DNA of 6,302 nucleotides from an uncultured Eubacteriales bacterium (GCA_900544945.1 UQXG01000130.1:1-6302); one strand, 5' to 3'; positions 1 through 6,247 are shown, numbered from the stretch's first letter. A program made the numbers and translations. The notes: generated by a model not told the origin, from the sequence alone.

Positions 1-111
1 TGGGGGCAAAAGATCCGCTATCCAGCCGCAGACGATTTATTCAGAGTTTCCTTTGTCATAATCCACATGAAGTCGGCGCAAACTTCGTCATAAATTGTCT
101 TGGATGATACC

Positions 112-140
112 TTGACGCAAAAATTTCCCCATGTTATAAT
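112..140 (+). promoter_or_regulatory. Sigma-A type promoter of the pur operon
   Basis: The -35 box TTGACG (112-117) and a perfect -10 box TATAAT (135-140) are separated by 17 bp, which is the optimal spacing for the housekeeping sigma factor. Transcription would start near 146-148, about 15 bases before the first stem of the ZTP aptamer. It is the only strong promoter seen in the window and probably drives purE and, by readthrough, the downstream genes. The region before it (1-110) is relatively AT-rich, contains no convincing gene, and has two GTCATAA direct repeats (55-61 and 87-93) of unknown meaning. Confidence 0.85.
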
Positions 141-160
141 TTGCTTGTCACAAACGCAAA

Positions 161-231
161 CCCTTATGACTGACGGATTCGTGGAGCACCACATGGAGTA
201 AGGGCATATGTTTTCTGCCGACCGTCTGGGC
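161..231 (+). promoter_or_regulatory. ZTP (pfl) riboswitch aptamer
   Basis: The sequence folds as the ZTP/ZMP aptamer. P1 pairs CCCTTA (161-166) with TAAGGG (199-204). Inside P1 lies the conserved-type segment ATGACTGACG (166-175), close to the family's GUGACUGGCG. P2 is the hairpin GTGG-AGCA-CCAC (181-192), followed by the conserved GGAG (195-198). After a 12-base linker comes the P3 pseudoknot domain GCCGACCGTCTGGGC (217-231), matching the family's CCGCCUGGGC signature. Known members sense the AICAR nucleotides ZMP and ZTP, which build up when 10-formyl-tetrahydrofolate is low, and they turn on purine and one-carbon genes. The position, downstream of the promoter and upstream of purE, fits. 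The match was recognised by eye, without a covariance-model score. Confidence 0.87.
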
Positions 232-271
232 TCACTGATTCCTTTCCCAGGAAGAAGTGTGCCCATTTTTT
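227..271 (+). terminator. Riboswitch-controlled intrinsic terminator
   Basis: TGGGCTCACT (227-236) pairs with AGTGTGCCCA (256-265), with a single T-T mismatch. An inner stem TTCCT/AGGAA (239-243 with 249-253) closes a 5-base loop. Six T residues follow (266-271). The 5' arm uses bases 227-231, which are also the 3' side of aptamer stem P3, so the folded aptamer and the terminator exclude each other. Ligand binding should therefore block termination, giving an ON switch for purE. The hairpin ends 22 bases before the purE start codon. Confidence 0.88.
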
Positions 272-293
272 GTTGCGATTTTGGAGGTTACAC

Positions 294-788
294 ATGAAAA
301 AAGTTGGAATCATCATGGGCAGCGACAGCGATCTTCCCATCCTGCGAAAGGCAATGGACACTCTGGAATCCTTGGGCATTCCCTACGAGTGTCACATCTA
401 TTCCGCCCACCGGACGCCGGAGGAAGCCCGGCAGTTTGCTCTGAACGCCCGGGCAAATGGCTTCGGTGCCATCATCGCCGCCGCCGGCATGGCCGCCCAT
501 CTGGCCGGCGCCATCGCCGCGAACACCACTCTTCCCGTTATCGGCATTCCCTGCAAATCCACCTGTCTCGACGGCATTGATGCCCTCCTTTCTACCGTAA
601 TGATGCCCTCCGGTATCCCCGTAGCCACGGTAGCCATCAACGGAGGCGTGAATGCCGCTTTGTTATGCGCTCAGATTCTGGCGGTGTCCGATGCCGAGCT
701 TGCCGCCCGGCTGGATGCCAAGCGGGCGGCCGACAGCGCAAAGGTTCTGGAAAAGGACGCCGCCCTTCAGACCGAGCTGAACCGATAA
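294..788 (+). CDS. purE: N5-carboxyaminoimidazole ribonucleotide mutase PurE (class I)
   Basis: This 164-residue cytoplasmic enzyme converts N5-CAIR to CAIR, step 6 of IMP synthesis. It shows the PurE signatures: the nucleotide-binding loop GSDSDLP (residues 9-15), SAHRTPE with the catalytic-type His39 (37-43), the second conserved histidine in AGMAAHLAG (His69), and a late MPSGIPVATVAI segment. The length is normal for a single-domain bacterial PurE. ATG 294 was chosen because GGAGG (283-287) lies six bases upstream. An in-frame TTG at 270 lies in the terminator T-tract and has no ribosome site. SAHRTP favours class I, which normally works with PurK, and no purK is present here. The family's usual AAHLPG loop reads AAHLAG. 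It is the first gene after the ZTP riboswitch and is separated from the next gene by a terminator-like hairpin. Confidence 0.96.
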   Translation: MKKVGIIMGSDSDLPILRKAMDTLESLGIPYECHIYSAHRTPEEARQFALNARANGFGAIIAAAGMAAHLAGAIAANTTLPVIGIPCKSTCLDGIDALLSTVMMPSGIPVATVAINGGVNAALLCAQILAVSDAELAARLDAKRAADSAKVLEKDAALQTELNR

Positions 789-829
789 CCCCGGAACGAT
801 TCTTTCTTCCGCTGATTTGGCAACGGCAT

Positions 830-864
830 GGAAGGCGGTGCGCCGCCTTCCCACTTTTCCTTTT
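830..864 (+). terminator. Terminator-like hairpin between purE and purF-family gene
   Basis: GGAAGGCGG (830-838) and CCGCCTTCC (843-851) form a perfect 9-bp GC-rich stem with a TGCG tetraloop. A T-rich run follows (855-864, TTTTCCTTTT). The T-tract is interrupted by CC, so termination is likely partial. It may lower expression of the distal genes relative to purE, or protect the purE message 3' end. A small extra hairpin, CGCAG-ATTT-CTGCG (866-879), sits just before the next ribosome site. No clear promoter is seen between this hairpin and the next gene. Confidence 0.6.
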
Positions 865-903
865 CCGCAGATTTCTGCGACATCAAATTAAGGAGGATTC
901 CAT

Positions 904-2325
904 ATGGGTGGATTCTTCGGGGCAGCCTCCCGTAAAAGCTGCAAATACGACGTTTTCTTTGGTACGGACTACCATTCCCACCTGGGCACCAAGCGGGGAG
1001 GTCTGGCCTTCTACGACCCGGACAAGGGGTTCCAGCGCCAGATTCACAACATCGAAAATACCCCCTTCCGGACAAAATTCGAGTCCGATCTGGAAAAGTT
1101 CTCCGGCTGCTACGGCCTGGGCTGCATTTCCGACACCGACCCTCAGCCCCTTCTCGTGCGCAGTCACCTGGGGCTCTTCGCCATCTCCACCGTGGGCATC
1201 ATCACCAACGCCGAGGAGCTGGTGGAGAAGACCTTCTCCGGCCCGGGCTATCAGTTCATGGCCATGTCCTCCGGCAAAGTCAATGCCACGGAGCTCACCG
1301 CCGCCCTCATCAACCGCTGCGACAATCTCATCGACGGCATCCGCTATGCCCAGGCGGCCATTGAAGGCTCCTGCACCATCCTGATTCTGAACCAGGACGG
1401 CCTCATCGCCGCCCGGGACTCCATGGGGCGGCTTCCCATCGTCATCGGTCAGGGCGAAAAGGGCTGCTGCGCCGCCATGGAATCCTTCGCCTGCCAGAAG
1501 CTGGGATACCAACCCTGTTATAACCTGGGGCCGGGAGAAATCGTCCGCGTCACCCCCGACGGCTGGCAGCAGCTGTCCGCCCCCGGGGAGAAAATGCGGA
1601 TCTGCGCCTTCCTGTGGAGCTATTACGGCTACCCCAACTCCAATTACGAGGGAGTCAACGTAGAGGTCATGCGCAACCGGAACGGCCAGATCATGGCACG
1701 AAACGAGCAGGAAGCCGGCACCATGCCGGATGTGGACTATGTGGCCGGTGTTCCGGACTCCGGTCTGCCCCACGGCATCGGCTACGCCAACTTCTCCCAC
1801 AAGCCCTTCGCCCGCCCCTTCGTCAAGTATACCCCCACCTGGGCCCGTTCCTTCATGCCCTCCAATCAGGAAATGCGGAATCTGGTGGCGGAGATGAAGC
1901 AGATTCCCGTGCCGGAGCTTATCGAGGGCAAGAAGCTGCTGCTGGTGGACGACTCCATCGTCCGGGGCACCCAGCTTCGGGAAACCGTGGATTTTCTGTA
2001 CAAAAGCGGTGCCAAGGAAGTGCACATGCGCTCTGCCTGCCCGCCTATCATGTACAGCTGCAAATATCTGAATTTCTCCAGCAGCAAATCGGAAATGGAG
2101 CTGCTCACCCGGAAAACCATCCAGAATCTGGAGGGCAACGCAGGTCAGCATCACCTGGACGAGTACGCCGACCCCACCACCGAGCGGGGCAAGTCCATGC
2201 TGGATTCCATCTGCAAGGAAATGGGCTTTGATTCCCTGGGCTACCAGACCCTGGACGGACTGCTGGAAGCCATCGGTCTGGATCGGGACAAGGTCTGCAC
2301 CTACTGCTGGACAGGGAAAGAATAA
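904..2325 (+). CDS. PurF-family amidophosphoribosyltransferase lacking the glutaminase active site
   Basis: The protein has 473 residues and the architecture of PurF, which makes 5-phosphoribosylamine from PRPP. ATG 904 follows AGGAGG (891-896). The C-terminal phosphoribosyltransferase domain looks intact: GVPDSGLP, and the PRPP loop LLLVDDSIVRGTQ at residues 345-357. Cys234, Cys386, Cys465 and Cys468 match in order the four [4Fe-4S] ligands of Bacillus-type PurF, with the CxxC near the end. The N-terminal Ntn glutaminase domain is degenerate. It starts MGGFFG where active enzymes have Cys-Gly-x-x-Gly. The GHVRY-type motif reads GCISD (73-77), and the HNGNLTN oxyanion segment reads STVGIITN (95-102). 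About 24 extra residues lie between Cys386 and the CxxC. It may use free ammonia, take ammonia from a partner, or be a regulatory paralogue. No gene symbol is given because canonical PurF activity is uncertain. Confidence 0.9.
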   Translation: MGGFFGAASRKSCKYDVFFGTDYHSHLGTKRGGLAFYDPDKGFQRQIHNIENTPFRTKFESDLEKFSGCYGLGCISDTDPQPLLVRSHLGLFAISTVGIITNAEELVEKTFSGPGYQFMAMSSGKVNATELTAALINRCDNLIDGIRYAQAAIEGSCTILILNQDGLIAARDSMGRLPIVIGQGEKGCCAAMESFACQKLGYQPCYNLGPGEIVRVTPDGWQQLSAPGEKMRICAFLWSYYGYPNSNYEGVNVEVMRNRNGQIMARNEQEAGTMPDVDYVAGVPDSGLPHGIGYANFSHKPFARPFVKYTPTWARSFMPSNQEMRNLVAEMKQIPVPELIEGKKLLLVDDSIVRGTQLRETVDFLYKSGAKEVHMRSACPPIMYSCKYLNFSSSKSEMELLTRKTIQNLEGNAGQHHLDEYADPTTERGKSMLDSICKEMGFDSLGYQTLDGLLEAIGLDRDKVCTYCWTGKE

Positions 2326-2365
2326 TCGGCCGACAGGATTTATGCTTTGAAGGTGCATGTACATT

Positions 2366-2429
2366 GAGAACGGATTGCCACACCAGTGTGCGCACTGGTT
2401 CGCAATGACATGCGTTGTTCGGAGTTCTC
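2366..2429. repeat. Palindromic intergenic repeat, copy 1
   Basis: The core is ACCAGTG (2382-2388) and CACTGGT (2393-2399) around TGCG. It is flanked by ATTGC (2374-2378) and GCAAT (2402-2406), and further out by GAGAAC (2366-2371) and GTTCTC (2424-2429). It is the type of palindrome that is dispersed in intergenic regions of some gut Clostridia. A second, split copy lies about 95 bases downstream. Transcribed, it would form a long imperfect hairpin in the purF-purM spacer. Confidence 0.75.
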
Positions 2430-2472
2430 GGAAGTACCGGGGGATTGTGACCGGAGGAAATCCCTGGAAGGG

Positions 2473-2568
2473 GCCACACCAGTGTGCGCTACATTACGGT
2501 ATGACTGCCACTGGCAGTCATTAGGATTTTAGATTCGCTGCGCGGAGCACCACTGGTTCGCAATGACA
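2473..2568. repeat. Palindromic repeat, copy 2, split by an inner segment
   Basis: The left part, GCCACACCAGTGTGCGC (2473-2489), is identical to 2377-2393 of copy 1. The right part, CACTGGTTCGCAATGACA (2551-2568), is identical to 2393-2410 of copy 1. Between them are 61 bases absent from copy 1. These include a perfect hairpin, ATGACTGCC-ACT-GGCAGTCAT (2501-2521), and a stretch ending GCTGCGCGGAGCAC. The copy therefore looks interrupted by another small element or rearranged. A further hairpin, GGGATT (2441-2446) with AATCCC (2459-2464), lies just upstream. No T-tract follows any of these stems, and no convincing promoter for purM was found. Confidence 0.7.
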
Positions 2569-2607
2569 CAGTATATTTTCAGTTATCAATAAAAAAGGAG
2601 CAGCATT

Positions 2608-3657
2608 ATGGATCACAAGAATTCCTTCTCCGCCAGCTACGCCGCCGCCGGCGTGGACATCACCGCCGGTTACCGGGCGGTGGAGCTGATGAAAAAGCAT
2701 GTAGCCCGAACCCGCAATGAGGGCTGCCTGGACGACGTAGGCGGCTTCGGCGGCTGCTTCGGCCTGCCCACCGGCATGGACGAGCCGGTGCTGGTTTCCG
2801 GCACCGACGGCTGCGGCACCAAGGTCAAGCTGGCCATTCTCATGGGCAAGCACGACACCATCGGTATTGACTGCGTGGCCATGTGCGTCAACGACATCAT
2901 CTGCGTAGGCGCGAAGCCTCTCTTTTTCCTGGACTACATCGCCTGCGGCAAGAACGTGCCGGAGAAAATCGCCGAGATTGTCGGCGGCGTGGCAGAGGGC
3001 TGTGTCCAGTCCGGCGCTGCCCTGATTGGCGGCGAGACTGCCGAGCATCCGGGCATGATGCCTGTGGAGGATTACGATCTGGCGGGCTTTGCCGTGGGCA
3101 TTGTGGATAAGAAGAAGATTCTCGACAACACCCGGATGGCGGAAGGGGACGTGGTGATCGCCCTGCCCTCCACCGGCATCCACTCCAACGGCTTCTCCCT
3201 GTGCCGGAAGGTCTTCGACATCGACAACAACAATCCGGAGCTGTATGTGCCCCGGGCTGAGCTGGGCGGACAGGCCATTGCCGAGGCCCTGCTGGTTCCC
3301 ACCAAAATCTACGTCAAGCCTGTGCTGGCCCTTCTGGAGAAGGTAGACGTAAAGGGCATCAGCCACATCACCGGCGGCGGCTTCTACGAAAACATCCCCC
3401 GTTCCATTCCCGACGGGCTGTGTGCGCAGATTGACAAAGCCAGCATCAAAGTTCTGCCCATCTTCGACGTGATTGCCAAGTGGGGCAATATTCCGGAGCG
3501 GGACATGTTCAACACCTACAACATGGGCGTGGGCATGAGCGTTGTGGTTCCCAAGGCTCAGGAGCAGGAGGCTCTGGACATTCTGAAAGCAAACGGCGTG
3601 GAGGCCTACACCATGGGCGTCATCGTCAAGGGTGAGGAAAAGGTGGTTCTCCAGTGA
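2608..3657 (+). CDS. purM: Phosphoribosylformylglycinamidine cyclo-ligase (AIR synthetase) PurM
   Basis: This 349-residue enzyme closes the imidazole ring: FGAM plus ATP gives AIR, ADP and phosphate, step 5 of IMP synthesis. Signatures in order are SYAAAGVD (10-17), the phosphate/ATP region SGTDGCGTK (64-72), the VAMCVNDI and PLFFLDYIA blocks, GGETAEHPGM (141-150), STGIHSNGFSL (ending near 197), PTKIYVKP, and HITGGGFYENIPR starting at 253. The length is typical for PurM and both halves of the PurM fold are present. Minor variants are Cys69 where Val is common, and His147 where Met is common. ATG 2608 follows AGGAG (2596-2600) by seven bases. It begins the tightly packed purM-purN-purO-formyltransferase block, and its stop overlaps the purN start. 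Confidence 0.97.
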   Translation: MDHKNSFSASYAAAGVDITAGYRAVELMKKHVARTRNEGCLDDVGGFGGCFGLPTGMDEPVLVSGTDGCGTKVKLAILMGKHDTIGIDCVAMCVNDIICVGAKPLFFLDYIACGKNVPEKIAEIVGGVAEGCVQSGAALIGGETAEHPGMMPVEDYDLAGFAVGIVDKKKILDNTRMAEGDVVIALPSTGIHSNGFSLCRKVFDIDNNNPELYVPRAELGGQAIAEALLVPTKIYVKPVLALLEKVDVKGISHITGGGFYENIPRSIPDGLCAQIDKASIKVLPIFDVIAKWGNIPERDMFNTYNMGVGMSVVVPKAQEQEALDILKANGVEAYTMGVIVKGEEKVVLQ

Positions 3658-4253
3658 AAACCAGAATCGCGGTTTTTGTCTCCGGCGGCGGCACCAATCT
3701 CCAGGCCTTGATCGACGCCCAGGGCAAGGTGCTGCAAAGCGGCGAAATTGCCCTGGTGGTATCCAATAACGCCAAGGCCTATGCCCTGGAGCGGGCGAAA
3801 AAGGCAGGGATTCCCACCGCCGTTGTCCTGAAAAAGGAATGCGGCTCTCAGGCAGCCTTTGAGGAAAGACTCAAGGAAGTTCTGACCGAGCATGGCATTG
3901 AGGTCATCATTCTGGCTGGCTTTATGACCATTCTCACCGAGAAGTTCACCTCCTGCTACCCCAAGCGGATTCTGAACGTCCATCCCAGCCTGATTCCCGC
4001 CTTCTGCGGGGAAGGCTTTTATGGTCTCCGGGTGCATGAGGCGGCCCTTCGCTACGGCGTGAAGGTCACCGGTGCCACGGTGCACTTCGTCAATGAAATT
4101 CCCGACGGCGGCGAGATCATCGCCCAGAAGGCCGTCTACATCGAGCCCGGCGACACGCCGGAAGTCCTGCAAAAGCGGGTCATGGAGCAGGCCGAATGGG
4201 TGCTTCTGCCCCAGGCGGCGGAAACCGTCTGCGCCGGTTTGCAGAGGAAATAA
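3654..4253 (+). CDS. purN: Phosphoribosylglycinamide formyltransferase PurN
   Basis: This 199-residue enzyme transfers a formyl group from 10-formyl-tetrahydrofolate to GAR, step 3 of IMP synthesis. It opens with the phosphate-binding loop VSGGGTNLQALI (9-20). The catalytic triad of the family is present: Asn108 and His110 in ILNVHPSLIP, and Asp151 in NEIPDGGEII. GLRVHEAALRYGVKVTGATVHF precedes that aspartate, as in well-studied clostridial and Bacillus enzymes. The start is GTG at 3654, sharing the four bases GTGA with the purM stop. AGGTGG (3641-3646) inside purM acts as the ribosome site. This overlap implies translational coupling to purM. PurN and the last gene of the window both use 10-formyl-tetrahydrofolate, the cofactor whose shortage raises the riboswitch ligand. 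Confidence 0.97.
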   Translation: MKTRIAVFVSGGGTNLQALIDAQGKVLQSGEIALVVSNNAKAYALERAKKAGIPTAVVLKKECGSQAAFEERLKEVLTEHGIEVIILAGFMTILTEKFTSCYPKRILNVHPSLIPAFCGEGFYGLRVHEAALRYGVKVTGATVHFVNEIPDGGEIIAQKAVYIEPGDTPEVLQKRVMEQAEWVLLPQAAETVCAGLQRK

Positions 4254-4265
4254 GGGAGGTTGCAT

Positions 4266-4991
4266 ATGAACGTTTACGAAATCAAGACCATGGCCGAGCG
4301 TCTGGCAGGTAATACCTACCCCGGTCGGGGCATCGTCCTGGGAGTGACCCCGGACGGAGCCCAGGCCGTGGCCGCCTACTTCATTATGGGCCGCAGCGTC
4401 AACTCCCGGAACCGGGTGTTTGTCCGGGAGCCCGACGGCATCCGCACGGAAGCCCACGACCCCAGTCTCATGAAAGACCCTCACCTCATTATCTATCATC
4501 CCGTCCGGGAAGTGGGACAGGGTCTCATCGTCACCAACGGTGACCAGACCGACACCATCTGGGAATATCTTGCCAAGGGCGAGAGCTGGGAAGCAGCCCT
4601 TCGCACCCGGCAGTTTGAGGACGACGGCCCCAACTGGACGCCCCGGATCTCCGGCCTTCAGGCAGGGGACGGCAGCTATAAAATGTCCATTCTGAAAGCC
4701 GCCAACCCGGAGGGGAAGGAATGTGCCCGGTACTTCTATGAGTATCCCGCCGAGCCTGGCCTGGGGCACTTCCTGCACACCTACGTCTGCGACGGCAATC
4801 CCGTGATTCCCACCTTCCAGGGGGAGCCGGAGCGCACCACCATCCCCGACGACATCGACGACTTCACCGACGAGCTGTGGAGCAATCTGAATGAAGACAA
4901 CAAAATTTCCCTGTTCGTCCGGTATACCGACCTGAAGACCGGCGAAATTCAGCAGAGAATCCGCAATAAGCACCTGGAGGGCACAAAATGA
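4266..4991 (+). CDS. purO: IMP cyclohydrolase, PurO type
   Basis: This 241-residue protein is recognised as the stand-alone IMP cyclohydrolase family first described in archaea (PurO, Ntn-hydrolase-like fold). It would close FAICAR to IMP, the last step of the pathway. The recognisable block is near the N terminus: NTYPGRGIVLG (16-26), then AAYFIMGRSVNSRNRVF (36-52). It is unrelated to the MGS-like cyclohydrolase domain of ordinary bacterial PurH. It is longer than archaeal PurO (about 200 residues). ATG 4266 was chosen because GGGAGG (4254-4259) lies six bases upstream, whereas the in-frame TTG at 4260 abuts that site. It begins 12 bases after purN, and its stop overlaps the next start (ATGA). 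The neighbour supplies exactly the missing formyltransferase half of PurH, which strongly supports the assignment. Confidence 0.92.
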   Translation: MNVYEIKTMAERLAGNTYPGRGIVLGVTPDGAQAVAAYFIMGRSVNSRNRVFVREPDGIRTEAHDPSLMKDPHLIIYHPVREVGQGLIVTNGDQTDTIWEYLAKGESWEAALRTRQFEDDGPNWTPRISGLQAGDGSYKMSILKAANPEGKECARYFYEYPAEPGLGHFLHTYVCDGNPVIPTFQGEPERTTIPDDIDDFTDELWSNLNEDNKISLFVRYTDLKTGEIQQRIRNKHLEGTK

Positions 4992-6172
4992 AAGAATTTG
5001 CGTTGAAATACGGCTGCAACCCCAACCAGAAGCCCGCCTCCATCTACATGGCGGACGGCTCCGATCTGCCCATCACCATCCTCAACGGCCGCCCGGGCTA
5101 CATCAATTTCCTGGATGCCCTGAACTCCTGGCAGCTGGTGAAGGAACTGAAGGAGGCCACCGGCATGGCGTCCGTCACCTCCTTCAAGCACGTCTCCCCC
5201 ACCTCCGCCGCCGTAGGCAAGCCCCTGCCCGACAGCCTGAAAAAGGCCTGCTTTGTAGACGATGTGCCGGAGCTGGACGACAGCCCCCTGGCCTGCGCCT
5301 ACGCCCGTGCCCGGGGCACCGACCGGATGTGCTCCTTCGGCGACTGGGTGGCTCTTTCCGATGTGTGTGACGTGACCACGGCGAAGCTCATCGCCCGGGA
5401 GGTTTCCGACGGCGTCATTGCCCCGGGCTATACCGAGGAAGCACTGGCGATCCTCAAAGCCAAGCGCAAGGGCGGCTACAACGTGGTGGCCATTGACCCG
5501 GGCTATGTCCCTGCCGAGCAGGAGACCAAGCAGGTTTTCGGCATCACCTTCCAGCAGGGAAGAAACAATTTCAAGATCAACGCCGACCTGCTGAATAACA
5601 TTGTCACCGAGAATAAAAATCTGACCGAGTCCGCCAAAATCGACCTGATCGTGGCGCTGATCACCCTGAAATATACCCAGTCCAACTCCGTCTGCTTTGC
5701 CTATGACGGTCAGGCCGTGGGCGTGGGCGCCGGGCAGCAGTCCCGGATTCACTGCACCCGGCTGGCAGGCTCCAAGGCAGACACCTTCTTCCTGCGCCAG
5801 CACCCCAAGACCCTGAACCTGCCCTTCCGGGAGGATCTGGGTCGTCCCGGCCGGGACAACGTCATCGACGGCTACATCAACGGCAACGAAGAGGACGTGT
5901 GCGCCGAGGGCATCTGGCAGAATTACTTCACCCGGCAGCCGGAGCGGCTGACCGAGGAAGACAAAAAAGCGTTCCTTGCCGGTTTCGACGGGGTGGCTCT
6001 GGGTTCCGACGCCTTCTTCCCCTTCCCGGACAATATCAAGCGGGCCAAGGCCTCCGGCGTTCGCTACATCGCCCAGCCCGGCGGCTCCATTCGGGACGAT
6101 CTGGTCATCGAGGAGTGCAACCGCGACGGCATCGTCATGGCCTTTACCGGAATGAGATTGTTCCATCATTGA
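4988..6172 (+). CDS. Stand-alone AICAR transformylase (PurH formyltransferase domain only)
   Basis: This 394-residue enzyme formylates AICAR to FAICAR with 10-formyl-tetrahydrofolate, step 9 of IMP synthesis. It corresponds only to the C-terminal domain of bifunctional PurH. It begins at LKYGCNPNQ and has no upstream cyclohydrolase domain. Catalytic-type residues are visible: Lys67 and His68 in TSFKHVSP, Asn233 in the block SNSVCFAYDGQ followed by GAGQQSRIHCTR, and Asp341 in GSDAFFPFPDN. The end YIAQPGGSIRDD...TGMRLFHH is the normal PurH C terminus, so the domain is complete. ATG 4988 overlaps the purO stop by four bases and uses GGAGG (4976-4980), so the two are translationally coupled. Its substrate AICAR (ZMP) is the ligand of the riboswitch at the head of the operon, so falling activity here would feed back on transcription. 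Confidence 0.95.
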   Translation: MKEFALKYGCNPNQKPASIYMADGSDLPITILNGRPGYINFLDALNSWQLVKELKEATGMASVTSFKHVSPTSAAVGKPLPDSLKKACFVDDVPELDDSPLACAYARARGTDRMCSFGDWVALSDVCDVTTAKLIAREVSDGVIAPGYTEEALAILKAKRKGGYNVVAIDPGYVPAEQETKQVFGITFQQGRNNFKINADLLNNIVTENKNLTESAKIDLIVALITLKYTQSNSVCFAYDGQAVGVGAGQQSRIHCTRLAGSKADTFFLRQHPKTLNLPFREDLGRPGRDNVIDGYINGNEEDVCAEGIWQNYFTRQPERLTEEDKKAFLAGFDGVALGSDAFFPFPDNIKRAKASGVRYIAQPGGSIRDDLVIEECNRDGIVMAFTGMRLFHH

Positions 6173-6179
6173 GAAAAAC

Positions 6180-6229
6180 CTCGGTGCCAGGCATGTAGGG
6201 GCGGCCATTGGCCGCCCGCCGAAACCGAG
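6180..6229. repeat. GC-rich palindrome after the last gene
   Basis: GGGCGGCC (6199-6206) and GGCCGCCC (6210-6217) form a perfect 8-bp stem with an ATT loop. An outer stem, CTCGGT (6180-6185) with ACCGAG (6224-6229), encloses it. The element begins eight bases after the final stop codon, so it could end or stabilise the transcript. It lacks a T-tract, which argues against a simple intrinsic terminator. The core with its preceding TGTAGGGG resembles a palindrome dispersed between genes in many bacterial genomes. Confidence 0.65.
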
Positions 6230-6247
6230 CCATAATACTATTTCTTA

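Noticed and set aside
183..192. GGAGCACCAC shared between the aptamer (183-192) and the repeat region (2544-2553).
   Set aside because: Ten bases is short. In the leader it is explained by aptamer stem P2, so it is treated as coincidence.
18..266. Minus-strand 82-residue open frame across the leader.
   Set aside because: It runs antisense through the promoter, riboswitch and terminator, shows no recognisable motif, and has no convincing ribosome site.
270..293. Upstream TTG start for purE adding eight residues.
   Set aside because: It lies within and just after the terminator T-tract, has no ribosome site, and the family N terminus begins at the ATG at 294, which has GGAGG at good spacing.
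940..942. Cys13 of the PurF-family protein as a hidden N-terminal nucleophile exposed by propeptide cleavage, as in B. subtilis PurF.
   Set aside because: The GGFFG at residues 2-6 aligns with the CGVFG that holds the nucleophile, and Cys13 lies too close to the following RGG motif to fit. The other glutaminase motifs are also lost.
883..2364. Long minus-strand open frame opposite the purF-family gene; similar long minus-strand frames lie opposite purM (2521-3366), purN/purO (3606-4973) and the AICAR transformylase gene (4949-6208).
   Set aside because: They lie antisense to well-recognised genes, have no family motifs or ribosome sites, and are a usual by-product of GC-rich third codon positions.
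2558..2577. Possible promoter TTCGCA...TATATT before purM.
   Set aside because: The spacing between the boxes is only about 8 bp and TTCGCA is part of the repeat arm, so it is not a credible promoter.
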